A stretch of 64,000 nucleotides of DNA from Nemania diffusa (lineage: Eukaryota; Ascomycota; Sordariomycetes; Xylariales; Xylariaceae): contig JBBPUQ010000008.1 in the NCBI GenBank assembly GCA_038501195.1, positions 2,800,501-2,864,500 on the forward strand, read 5' to 3'. A program made the translations under genes and the position numbers. Position 1 is the stretch's first letter. Each line of letters starts with the position of its first letter. The notes under the pieces were generated by a model. That model did no database searches. It was given only the letters and a program-made list of their open reading frames with translations, and had not been told where the DNA came from. Below, piece by piece: positions 27,029 through 37,800 of this stretch.

Positions 27029-27212
27029 ACAACTTTTATATAAAAGCCGTTTTTTTTTTTGTATAAAAAAATATATATTTAAATATTATAAAAAACTTAT
27101 TTTTAATAAACAAGTTTTAATAATATAGCAGTAATATATATAATATTTACTATATATTTTAAATTCGATTTTTAATTAAAATATATATAACTTTAAATTT
27201 ATATTAATTATA
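27029..27212 (+). repeat. Internal direct duplication, copy 2
   Basis: Second copy of the 26791-26975 unit, about 240 bp downstream. It retains two CG or GC dinucleotides (AAAAGCCG, ATTCGAT) absent from copy 1. Confidence 0.65.
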
Positions 27213-27270
27213 AATTTAAAACTATATTAATTTTTTTTTTTTTTTTTTTTTCTATTATATATACTTAAAA

Positions 27271-27450
27271 CTATTTATATATAATATAGTTTTATTTTAT
27301 ATTAACAGCTATATATATATACAATATATTTTTATTTTATATTAACAGTTATATATATATATAATATATATTTACTATATATTAACTAATATATATATAT
27401 ATAATATATTTTTACTTTAAATTAACTAATAAATATATATATAATAAACT
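27271..27450 (+). repeat. 40-bp tandem repeat array
   Basis: The landmark ATTAAC recurs at 27301, 27341, 27381 and 27421, an exact 40-bp period, each followed by an alternating AT run and a T-rich half. At least four copies sit directly downstream of the 185-bp duplication, in the 3' untranslated region of the retrotransposon. Confidence 0.8.
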
Positions 27451-28210
27451 TTTATATTTAAAAAAAAGTTAAAAAATATATATATATTTAACAATTTATA
27501 TATAATATAAAACATTTTAATATATATATATATAAAAAACATTTATATAATATATATAAAAAAAACATTGTTAAAAAAAACTAAAAAATTAAATTTGTTA
27601 TTTTTTAGTTATTATATAAAAAATAAAATAAAACTAAATTTTTTTTTTTTTTTTTTTTTTTTGCTTTTATAAGTTATATTAAAAATAACAAGTGCTATAT
27701 AAACATTAAATATATATACTATATATATTTTTTTAAAAACTAAAAATTTAATAATATTTAATAAATAATATATTAATATAACATTAACAACTATTTTAAA
27801 AACTGTTAATATAAAGCAGTATAACTAAATTTTAACTTTAAACTAAAATAGTTTAAAAGTACTTTTTTTAATATATAAGCTTTATTTAAACATTTATAAA
27901 AACATTTAAAACTAATATTTAAAAAATAATATCAATAAAAAAAACAATATAAACAATACTTTTTTTAACTTATTATATAATTAAATATATTAATTAAAAA
28001 TATATAAAAAAATTTATTTATACAAAAATAAATATATATTTATATAAAGCAACTATATAAAAATTTAATAAGTTTAACTTTTAATTAAAAAGCTATATAT
28101 TTTTACTATGTTATTATTTTTAGTTTAAACAAAGTTTTAAAATTACAATATATTATTTAAAAAAGTAAATATAAAACAAAAATAAACAATAGTTATTATA
28201 TTATTACTAT

Positions 28211-28248
28211 TATTATTATATAATAAATATATATATATAAATAAATAA

Positions 28249-28305
<57 letters not shown>

Positions 28306-28345
28306 ATATATAAATAAATAAATAAATAAACAAATAAATATATAA
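28211..28345. repeat. (TA)n/(AAAT)n microsatellite
   Basis: Long alternating TA runs broken by AAATAAAT units, just upstream of the 3' LTR. A minus-strand open frame here is only an artefact of Tyr/Ile/Phe codons in low-complexity DNA. Confidence 0.85.
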
Positions 28346-28859
28346 AAAAAAAACGAAAAAAAAAAAACAAAAACAAATAAAAACTAACTAAATATTTATA
28401 TTTAAAATTTTATACTATATAAACTAATATTTTAATTAATATTATTTATTTTTTTTATATAATATTTAATATTTTTTTTTTTTTATATAGTAATTATTTA
28501 TTAAACAAATAAATTAATAAATAACTATTAATTAATTAATTATATAAAGTTTATTAAATTAACTATTAATAATTTATTATAAACTTTATTACTATATAAA
28601 AAAGTTATTTTTAATAAATTAATTATAGTTAATAATTTAATAAACAATAATTTGTTATTTTAATTAATTAAAAATATTATATAATATATAAACTAAGTTA
28701 ATATAACAAACAATTAAATTATACTATTTATATATAACTATAAAACAATTAATTTATTATATAATAAAACTAAGCTATTATAAAATATATTGCTTTTTTA
28801 TTTTTTATTTTTTTGCTTTTATATAATACTTAGTTATAACTAAAAAAAAAAAAAGCTAA

Positions 28860-29127
28860 TATTAAAATATTAATATTAGTTACAACTATATATTACAGTT
28901 TATATACTGCAATATTTATACTGTAGTTATATAAACAAATATATAATTATATAAATAAACATTTATTTTATATACTAGTAAAAATTTTATTTATAATAAA
29001 ATCTTTAGCTGTACAAAAAAACTTCTTTTAAATTTAATTATTAATATAAACATAATATAACTAGTTTTATATTTTGTTTATATATAACTTATATATATAC
29101 TATTATATATATATAGTTTATTTAATA
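28860..29127 (+). repeat. 3' LTR
   Basis: Same length as the 5' copy with no indels. Most differences are G-to-A or C-to-T in this copy, with a few the other way, which shows that both copies mutated independently after insertion. Confidence 0.85.
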
Positions 29128-30058
29128 AAAATAGCTTGTTTTTTATTTTAGCTGTTTTTTTTTAATTTTTTTAAAACTAATTATATATTTATATAGTTAT
29201 ATATATAACTATTTAAAAACTTAAAAAATATAAACGTTTTATTTAAATTAATAATTAAATTAAATATATATTTTTTAAAACTAAGCTTTTTAATAAAATT
29301 AGTTTTTTTTTAAATTTTTTTTTATAAATTGTAAAAATAAATTTATATAATAAATAATTTTTTTAAGTACTTTTATAACTATATAAATAATTTAGCAACA
29401 AGTTATTTTGTATTAATAAAAAAAGCTTTTAAATTAGCTGTTTAAAAAAACGAATAAATTATTATAGTTAAAATATAAAGTTTTAAAAATAGCTACAGCT
29501 TTTTTTTTAAATTATTTTTTTAAAACTAATTTTTTTTATTGCTTATAAAAACAAAAGTTTTTTTAAAGCTTTAATTTTAATTTAAACTATTTAAAACTAT
29601 ATTTAAATATATAATTATTAAATATTTAATTTTGTTTTAATTATTAGTTTGTTATAATATTTTTATTATTTATTTTAAAATAAAAAACTATTTTTTAAAA
29701 AAATAATTGTTAAAAGTTTTTTTTAATAATAAAAGTTTTTAATAAAATTTAACTAAATAAAAACTTTTATAATTAATTTTTTTTGTTTTATTTAAGCAAT
29801 ATATAATAGTTTTTAATAAATAATAATATTTCGACTTTTTTATACTTTAAATATAATTTTTGAAACTTTTTTATTAGTTTTAAAAATTTATAATTAGTTT
29901 TATTAATAAGTAGTTATTTAAAGCTTAGTTGTTTTAAAAAAAAAATAAATATAAAAATTATTTCGAAAAGTTATATTAAAAGCTATAAAATATTATATAA
30001 GAGTTAATTTTATTGCAAAAAAAAACAACAATTTAATGTTTAAGAAATATATAAGTTA

Positions 30059-30380
30059 AAAAAATGCACAAAAAATTTACAAGCTAGAAAAATATACAAA
30101 AAGCTTATAAACTAAAGCTAAAAAAATATACAAAAAGCTTATAAGCTAGAGCTAAAAAAACATACAAAAAGCTTATAAGCTAAAAAAACGTATAAAAAGC
30201 TTACAAATTAAAAAAATGCACAAAAAGTTTACAAACTAAAAAAATGCACAAAAAGCTTACAAGCTATAAAAATGCACAAAAAGTTTACAAGTTATAAAAC
30301 GCATAAAAAGTTTACAAGCTATAAAAATGTACAAAAAGCTTACAAGTTAAAAAAACAAGTCAAAAAGCTTACAAGCTAGT
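30059..30380. repeat. 28-bp minisatellite, about 11 copies
   Basis: Units of 27-34 bp share the core CACAAAAAGCTTACAAGCT after an A-run. Copies differ mainly by C/T and G/A changes (GCAC/ATAC/GTAC, GCTTACAAG/GCTTATAAA) and by short AGCT insertions. The array lies in the right part of the host TIR element, about 170 bp inside the right TIR. Confidence 0.85.
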
Positions 30381-30548
30381 TAAAAAAGATATAAATTAAA
30401 AAAATAAATAAATAAAAGCTTAAAAACGCAATTACAACAATAGAACATATTAGAAGCTCTACTAATATTTTAAGTTTTTATATAAATTTGGTAGTATTAG
30501 CTAATGTAAAGCTTCTTTTTTTTATGGTTTAGGTGTCCTTAGCTGCAT

Positions 30549-30581
30549 TAGGGCCGAACCCAGTTGGTTGAGCTTTGGCGG
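30549..30581 (-). repeat. Right terminal inverted repeat
   Basis: Reverse complement of the left TIR with one transition. The sequence returns to normal base composition immediately outside it. Confidence 0.88.
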
Positions 30582-30583
30582 TA

Positions 30584-33500
30584 TCATGAAGACAAGTTAG
30601 GTTCCAGGCTGATAACTTCGCAAGCTGACCAGTTACGGAGTTAGATGATACCCAACTAACAGGGCTCTGGTATGGTAGCTGGGTCTAATCTGGAGTAGCG
30701 CTAGCCTTGAGAATAGGTAGTTATTGGCGGCGGGTGGGTAGGACTGAAAATAGATTTGGTAATCTCCACTGCACACGTAAGAGGGCAAAGTTGCATGCCC
30801 TGTCACGCCTTACCCGTGACCTGTGACAAAGTATAGTAGATTAGGTAGATAGCCGGAGTACCTATTGAATCTCGCAGGAAACGATGCACGTAACACATCT
30901 GGCACGGGGTCACAGTCGCATCGTGTAGCCGTTATTATTGCTTCTCTCTTCAATAAGTAGGTATTTGCATTATATGGCTTTGCGCAATCATGATTACCTG
31001 ACACTAAGGCGCAGTAATGATTCATCCTCGATAGTTCATGCTTAAGTGATACTGAGCGTTGTCGCTAATCATCGCAAAGCCTCTAGTTAGCCACGTAGAG
31101 CGACAGGGTTCGGGACAAGCTCACACAGGTACCTAATAGGTATTGGTAACTGCTGTTAGTCGTGGGTGTTCTGCGCCAACATTAGCCTTTTACTTATAGA
31201 AGAATACTACGATCCTTCTCACCTTAGCCTCTCTTCCCAAATCCCGAGATTCGAAATACAGCTCAATCATATTGACGGCGTGAAGCGGAATTGACCCTCA
31301 CTTTCAACCTCGCGCCTATTTTTTTATAACGCTACAGAGTACTTACAGTAACACTAGAGTCATCGCATTCCTTAGCACATCCCTTGCGCCATTCGTCCCA
31401 AAGACTAGATAGCATTGCGCCTCAAACTAGACATCTGGGTTCGAATCTGTTTCTGTTGCTGGTTTTCTGGAGCACTCCGCCGAATAGATCCATCTTCCAA
31501 CTTCGACGGCTGGCCTATCAGCGCGCTGTGATCGCCCGTTTCGAAACAAAGGGGATTCGTCACACGTTTCGAGAACGCACTGCATATACCTACTCGAGTG
31601 TCTTAGTCGCACAGGAATTTATGCACTGAGTAACTAGAGAACCCATTGAGCATTTGTAGTTATGGCATGAGCATGACTATGGGCTCCTCACCCCGACAAG
31701 GCAAGTAGGATATCGCAGCTAGATGACGAGCTGAAGTGCCCATACCGAGTACGGTAGTCTCATTTCCCGGGAGCCGAGCTGTACATGACAGAAGACCCCA
31801 GATAGATAGCGCAGCCCGGCAGGCAGAGACGAAAAGCCAAATCAATTGACAATGCAGAATACCAGCAGCGTAAAAAAAAAACATCGTTATCAGCCGCACC
31901 AGCCCATTTAGCGTAGCAGGGCCTTTTTGCCGCGGATGATTAGCCCGCTGCGCCGTGGACGACGAGGACGATGATGATCAAACGCAAGTGATATATTGAA
32001 CTGGCAATTTCCAAAATATCACCTCGCGCGATACGTGGGTCCAATAGATACCCGATATACCTCACTTAGCGCCCGTATGTATGTAGGTAGGCAGGCGCCC
32101 TTTGGTTGTATTATAGGATGGCAGCGGGATTTTCCACTTGATATACGTACGTACATAAGAATTCTCCCTATCTACTACACACCCTAAGCCTTCATCCGTG
32201 CCGCATGAGAGGGGGGCCCCGAGCCGATGGATCGGATTGGGCCCTTTCTATGCCGTGTTGTATTGTGACCTCAGCCCGGCCTCAGATAGATAGCTACGCA
32301 AGGCTCATTCGGAGCCCGTGGGTGCCGTACTAGTCGCTCCGTCATGAGGCTGTTTGCTGCTGCTGTACAACCCTGCGGGCGTGGCCAGACTCACGCGAGG
32401 ATGTACGCACCCGCGTAGATGGCTACACGTTCTTATAACCGCCTATCTAGTCCGGGCGAAGACCTTGGCACGAACAAAAGTGAAAAAAATAAAAAATAAA
32501 AATAAAAAGAAATCATGCTTATCATTTATTAGGATCTGTGTGTCAGATCGCGTGGCACTTGCGAGTTCTCGATATTAGGCACTAGTTACAGAATTATCTG
32601 TACCCCAATCCCAATCCGCGCCATCTAAACCGGTAGGGATAAGCAAAAGTCGCGCCAAGGATCCAACTAGGTCTTACAAGGCGCACATTACCAAATTCTG
32701 GGGTGCAGCACAGCGCACGAGGACCGACATGTGATGCGCAACTCGGGACGGCGGACCATGTACATACGCATAGGTAAGCAGCTGGACAAGTAAGGATGAC
32801 GAGGACAATTTCACATCAAATGTACAGCGTATGCGTAAGGCAAGTATCAGCCTACAAATCCCCCACATGCGTCCGTTTAATGCCATCCGCCTGACGACGC
32901 AGGTTATGGTCTCTCTCTACCTTGAGACATTTTGTGTCAGCCCGTGAGCGCCTATGCATATCTTGATATCTTGGCGCGTTGTGTTCTCGCGGACGCAATT
33001 AGTCGGGCTCCCGGCTAGGCAGACAAAAAGGCATGACCAAGGCGCAAAAAGCAAAGTCGCGCAATTTACAATTTACATTACACTACACATCAAACATGTC
33101 ACGGCTTACTACCTAGGCAGAAAATGGAAGTCGCAGATAGATAGCAATCCAAGTTCATTTGATTGATTCATTGATGCTTGCATCATTATGATTTGTCCTA
33201 ATTTTTCCCGAGATGCCGCCTTTCCTTGGCCCGAATGGGCTCTCCCAATTAAGTACGTATCCTTGCAGCAAATCCCGATACCGAGTCAATCTCACGCTAT
33301 GCAATTGTCCGACCTTTAACATTCCATGTCTCCCAAAAACCACCTCTTTAATGCACCTGTGGTATCAATGTGTATAACCCTCTTGTCGCGACCGAGGGCC
33401 GGGAAAATAGGGGGATCAACCCCCTGAGCCCGTTCATCCCTCGCCAAAAAGCAAAATGATCTCTGATGTCTCGAAAACAAACTTTTTCTGACATGGAAGA

Positions 33501-33689
33501 CTCCCTTGCCTTCATGAGATCATCTAGTGTTCCACACCGAAACTCCTTGCTAGCTATGCTGAACGATGCTGATGAAAGACGCCGATATATGCTGTTGAAA
33601 GAAATGCCGAATGGTCGTCTCGTCTCACGTGTAGATCCGGTCCATATGCTTCCATAGACAAAAGAAAAGGAAAAAAAAAGATAGTAGAT
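30584..33689. other. Gene-poor flank right of the AT-rich element
   Basis: About 3.1 kb of normal composition. Frames are all short and none shows a family motif or joins to a neighbour. A GGTTCGAATC string at 31439-31448 resembles a tRNA B-box but lacks a pairing T-stem and acceptor stem. The last part carries the 3' UTR of the cyclin gene (minus strand). Confidence 0.5.
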
Positions 33690-34853
33690 CTAGGCCTGGG
33701 CACCAAACATGCGGTGCCACATTCCACGACCGGTCCGAGCGCGCTTTGCGTTCGCGCTGCCGTCCTGCAGCTCGCGAAGTTCGTCGGCACTGATCTCGTA
33801 AGGCAGCAGCTGTTTGCTGCGGTAGGCGCCCTTATGTGTTGGGACCATAGTTGGCTGAGGCATGTCTAGGACAATCTCGATGGGTGACTCATACAGGGAG
33901 CTACCCATGTAAGCAACGTAAGGGTCCGCCTCGGGGTCCGAAAGTGGCGTCGAAGACCTCGAGTGCTGACGGGAGGATAGAGAAGAGGCATATGAACTGC
34001 CTGAGCTGCTTCCGGAGGAGCTGTAGCTGAAAGCCAACTCCGGAGGTGGCGTGGATTCTGATACAGTGTCGGGCACGATGCGGATAGTCGACTCCTTGGG
34101 CGGCGACGCCTGCCGTTGTCGCGATCGTGAACTGTCTCGAGATGTGGGAGGCGAAGGGACTCGGGCAGCTGCCCAAGCTCGAGCTGCTGCTTCCGCTTGT
34201 CTCTGCTTCTTGCGCTGCATGCGTCGAGCATACTTCTCCTCGATTTCTCGGATTGGTGCTAAAAACATATCAAGCTCGCGGTAGAGATCCTCCTCGGTAA
34301 TCCTGAGGTCCCAGTCCAAAAGGAATAGCAACTGCTTCTCCATCAGGTTCACTTCCGTCCGGCTAAACCCAAAACTGTAACCGTCGCAATGAATGTGGCT
34401 GTAGTTTGCCCAGTGCTTGTTCTTAGGAGAACTGTCGTTTAGGTACTTGGCAGAAAGGATCAATGCAGCTAAAAAGATGCGGTGAGTTGTGCATCGTAGG
34501 CCCTTGGCCATGGGCTGGAGTCGGGATTTTAGCCTGGTCAGGTAGACTAGAGTCGACATTAGAGTAGGGACCTGCACGTTCGATGACACAACCAATTGTG
34601 TGATGAACTCTTCTAGCGTCGGTAGACCACTGTCATCGCATCGGATAGCCTTTGGTGAAGGTGTCCTAGGTGGAGTGGTGTATTGCCTTTCGTATTGAGG
34701 CGGTGGCGGCATCATGTTGGGATCGCATTGGATAACGTTCGATGCAGCCTGTGCGAGATGATATATCATGGCATGGCTGACAGGCGAATGGATGAACTGA
34801 TCGAGGGCGAGGGCATTAAGCTCATCCATGCTTATTATCGATCCAGAAGACAT
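33690..34853 (-). CDS. pclA: PHO85-type (PclA/Pcl1-like) cyclin
   Basis: A single exon of 387 residues on the minus strand. The cyclin box covers about residues 75-195: LPTLEEFITQLVVSS, PTLMSTLVYLTRLKSRL, THRIFLAALILSAKYLND, HWANYS, FSRTEVNLMEKQLLFLLDWDLRI and EEDLYRELDMF. This pattern is that of Pcl1/Pcl2-class partners of the Pho85/PhoA kinase. An Arg/Ala/Gln-rich helix (about 205-235) leads into a long Ser/Pro-rich tail with many SP/TP sites, expected to be phosphorylated and to control turnover. In Aspergillus the PclA cyclin acts in conidiation and G1/S progression; that role is inferred here. It starts at MSSGSIISMDELNALALDQFIHS, the only upstream in-frame ATG. The nearest right-hand gene, 9.4 kb away, is Cdk1, also on the minus strand. 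Confidence 0.87.
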   Translation of the reverse strand: MSSGSIISMDELNALALDQFIHSPVSHAMIYHLAQAASNVIQCDPNMMPPPPQYERQYTTPPRTPSPKAIRCDDSGLPTLEEFITQLVVSSNVQVPTLMSTLVYLTRLKSRLQPMAKGLRCTTHRIFLAALILSAKYLNDSSPKNKHWANYSHIHCDGYSFGFSRTEVNLMEKQLLFLLDWDLRITEEDLYRELDMFLAPIREIEEKYARRMQRKKQRQAEAAARAWAAARVPSPPTSRDSSRSRQRQASPPKESTIRIVPDTVSESTPPPELAFSYSSSGSSSGSSYASSLSSRQHSRSSTPLSDPEADPYVAYMGSSLYESPIEIVLDMPQPTMVPTHKGAYRSKQLLPYEISADELRELQDGSANAKRARTGRGMWHRMFGAQA

Positions 34854-37800
34854 ATCTTCGTTTATGTGTGTATTGAGTGACGAGACTATTAAACTAGCTC
34901 GAGTTGAACACCACGACGTTGTTGACGAGTATTATCCTCAACACCAGGGATGCTCAAAAGAATCCGGGGTAATGTCGGTGGTGGTGGTGGTGGGAAAGAG
35001 AAGGGTATATATTTAAACACTCAAGCCGTGTGAGGAGGAAGAGTGAGTGAGAGTGATTGATGTGTGTGTGCGTGTGGATGTATATATCTTGTAAGTGGAG
35101 TGGATTGATATAAGAGTAATAAGCAACCAGATGTATCACGAGGTAAACTATCTGATATCAGAATCGAATAGTAACCCAGCAGGCGCAGTACCGGCAGGAC
35201 ATATAATATCTATAATACTCAAGTACTACCTCGATGGGGTGCGTAAGTACTGACGTGATTTAGTCGAGGCTGAGCTACTGCGTAGTTTTGGGCAGCTGGG
35301 AGGGGGCAGGTGTGTGTGGGTACCAAGAGAGGGCTGGGTGGGTACAGGGGTTCGTGATCGACGCGGGTGCGCTGGGTTCGATGGCTGACACGAAGTGCCT
35401 GGGCTGGGCTGGAATCGCTGGTGGTGGCCTATGTCAAGGGTGCTAGGTGTCTTGTCCCCAAGGTGGCTAATGGCTGTCTTAAAACAACAGTCTAAGAGTG
35501 CTAGGTGTGGGCGCCGTAGCGTTGTTATGTACCTCGGTACCTCTCCAAGAGAATGGGATGCAGGGGGTCGGGCTTGGCCGGTGGGAAAGTCTTGCTTGCA
35601 CCTCCGCGATGTGTGCGACTCGGCAACTCGGAGATGTCTCTTCTACTGCAGCTAAGAGGATGCGATGACAATTGTGCCTTTCGCTCTCTCCGTGGGAATA
35701 AATAAAATAAAAAATAGCTCGCGCCAGAAAGATAGTCGCGATAGATCCGATCCGACTATTGCGATGGCGAAAATAGCACAGAGCCGAGGGCTTGGTTGAT
35801 GCTTTTTATTAGGTAGGTATTCGCTTTTCGCATTCAGCGCTCAGAGAGTGGCTTGACAGGCAAAAAAGCGGGTGCCTTTTTGGTAGTTACCTTGAGGCGT
35901 TGACGTGGTCAATAAAGCCGAGAACAATGCCAAATAGTAAATTAGTTATAATGCGTAATAGGTAACCGTAAGTCAGCTGGGTCAGCTTCTGCACTCAAGA
36001 TGTTACGCTCGCTAGTGAAATGGTGGGGGTGGGTGGCCAAGTTGCTGCGAAGAGAAGTTCCCGTGCCTGCGGAAAGCTTCAGATTTGCTGGGTTAATTGT
36101 CCGGGTGAAGGCCACGATTGTCCGTAAAGGGAAATGATGTCTAGGGTCGACGACAGGACGAGATAGTGTTGGCTTGTGGGTGCGTCCAAAAAGATAGATG
36201 GATGCGTTTGGTGGTAATTAGTTGACGACTCCTGTCTGGGGACCTGGGGCCTAGGAATAGATTTCAAATGAGAAGACCGCTTTGCACGCTTGCTTGCTCG
36301 CGTAGGAAGTTGCTTCAATTAAATGGTTCCAAGTTGCCGGGGGCGAATTGTTGGATCTGTGTGATTAAATGAATGGCGTCTTGTGTTGTGTGTTGCGTGA
36401 TGCTGGCTGAACGATTGAGATAGAGCTCTGCTGGGATGCACGGCCTGATATAGAATCTTTTCGGATCCTTAAGACGCGGCGTAGTGAAATGCAATAATGA
36501 CTGAAAATAGCTGGACTTCCTCAAGAAGGGAGCTTGATGATATGTGCAAGTATTAAGTGCTGAATAGTCGGTTGGGGGGATTTTGTTGCAGTATTGAAGG
36601 AATATTGAACGAATAGTAGACTAGCCAGAGTCTACCGAATGACCAAAAGCAGGATGCTAAATGAAAATCGTTTCGTGTCGTGAACCTCGTATTACACACC
36701 GTGGAATTTTACGGCGGGGTATAGTCTTCCCTTTAGCGATAGAATCAAGTTCTCATTCCAAAACCGGCAGGTTATCTGAAGCGAGGGATGATGGTAGATA
36801 GATGGAAGGATGTATAGATGTATAAGCAGCTTGGGAATCCAGGAGGCAGTCTATGTCTCCGGATTCCATATATCTATTATACCTGCGAATCTCTGAGCGA
36901 CCATCTCAATTGAATCATCAAATCTCGTCAACCCCTGCAGGCTCTCGACCATCGGGCCAGCGAGTACCACAATCGACACTTACACACCGCGGTTGCTCAA
37001 ACAAAGGCCGGCTAGTCATTGCAGCAACCTCCCCAAAATAGCAGAGTCTCTAGGAAACGAGTGGATATGAGCGGCTGCAATCTCTCGTGAGGCCCATGCC
37101 TTGCACAAGCGCATACGCCCACTCTGAGGACAACAAACGCCAGTTAGTCATTGGTCTAAGTGGGCCACAGCTTTCGGCGATGAAACAACCGCGACGAGGG
37201 GGTCTAGCTTCTGGTTGAGGGGAGATAGAGCCAAGCTGCAGCACGTCGCTCGCTACCTAACCTCACCGTACATACAGTGGAATGTGGGTCCCGATCGCTG
37301 GGCGCGAGTCGCCCAAGTCACCCACCGCCTATCATCAGCCAGTGAGCTACTGAGTACGTACTGCCGTACAGTGCTGTAGCTGCCAATTACCATCTCCAGT
37401 GCAATGCATCTAGCATCGAGCCGCTACGCTACCACTGAGAGACACCTATTATAGCATCGGTATACTACAGTGTTCCATAAATGACTGGATCTTGGTGGCT
37501 GGCTTTGGCATAGTATCTGCCCAATCAGGGTCTGCCAGCACCAAATGACTGCAAAAACAACACAGCGACGAACACAAAAAAACAAACCCAAGCGATCGAA
37601 TTGCATTTGTATAGCTGGCTGCATGTATCGCGACCGAGCGCTGGCCCGGGGCAATATCCGCGATTCTGTATATTTATTTATTTATCCACAGAGACTAAAT
37701 CTGGAAATCGGGAGGATTCACAACAATGGCCCATTAGTTGGGACCTACCTATCTCTTACTATTCACGTATGCATAAAGTAGGTTGTACAAGTAGCTAGGT

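Larger units (their letters stand above)
21147..29127 (+). mobile_element. Nested LTR retrotransposon, RIP-degraded (8.0 kb)
   Basis: Two 268-bp direct repeats at 21147-21414 and 28860-29127 bound a 7.98-kb unit. Each repeat aligns end to end without gaps. The element is flanked on both sides by AAAAT (21142-21146 and 29128-29132), a 5-bp target duplication of the size made by retroviral-type integrases. A purine tract (A12-G) at 28842-28854 ends a few bases before the right LTR, as a polypurine primer should, and sets the orientation as plus. The LTR start in the less mutated copy is TGTTGG; the end AATA can be read as ...CA after C-to-T change. The interior has stops in all frames, so gag/pol cannot be recognised and the Gypsy/Copia choice stays open. 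Length would suit a complete element. Confidence 0.85.
19411..30581. mobile_element. RIP-degraded TIR DNA transposon (host of a nested insertion)
   Basis: The whole AT-rich block is bracketed by 33-bp terminal inverted repeats: left 19411-19443 (starts CCGCCAAAGCTCAACC), right 30549-30581 (its reverse complement). They match at 32 of 33 positions, and the single difference is a G-to-A transition. Each TIR is bordered outside by TA (19409-19410, 30582-30583), the target duplication expected of Tc1/mariner-like and related cut-and-paste elements. Without the inner LTR retrotransposon and its duplication the element is about 3.2 kb, a normal size for an autonomous element. The interior is nearly all A and T with TAA/TAG in every frame, so any transposase is destroyed. 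Superfamily is inferred only from TIR and TSD. Confidence 0.82.

Noticed and set aside
28143..28376. 77-codon minus-strand frame rich in Tyr/Ile/Phe
   Set aside because: It is translation of a TA/AAAT microsatellite and has no coding value.
30059..30380. Regular 28-bp repeats resembling a CRISPR array
   Set aside because: The units are directly joined with no unique spacers, and the genome is a eukaryote; it is a minisatellite.
19480..30540. Possible centromere or mitochondrial insertion because of extreme AT content
   Set aside because: The block ends at matched TIRs and contains an LTR retrotransposon; no mitochondrial gene or tRNA pattern is visible, so transposon decay explains it.
31439..31448. 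GGTTCGAATC, identical to a tRNA B-box core
   Set aside because: The flanking bases do not form a T-stem, and no A-box, anticodon arm or acceptor stem can be found at the right distance on either strand.
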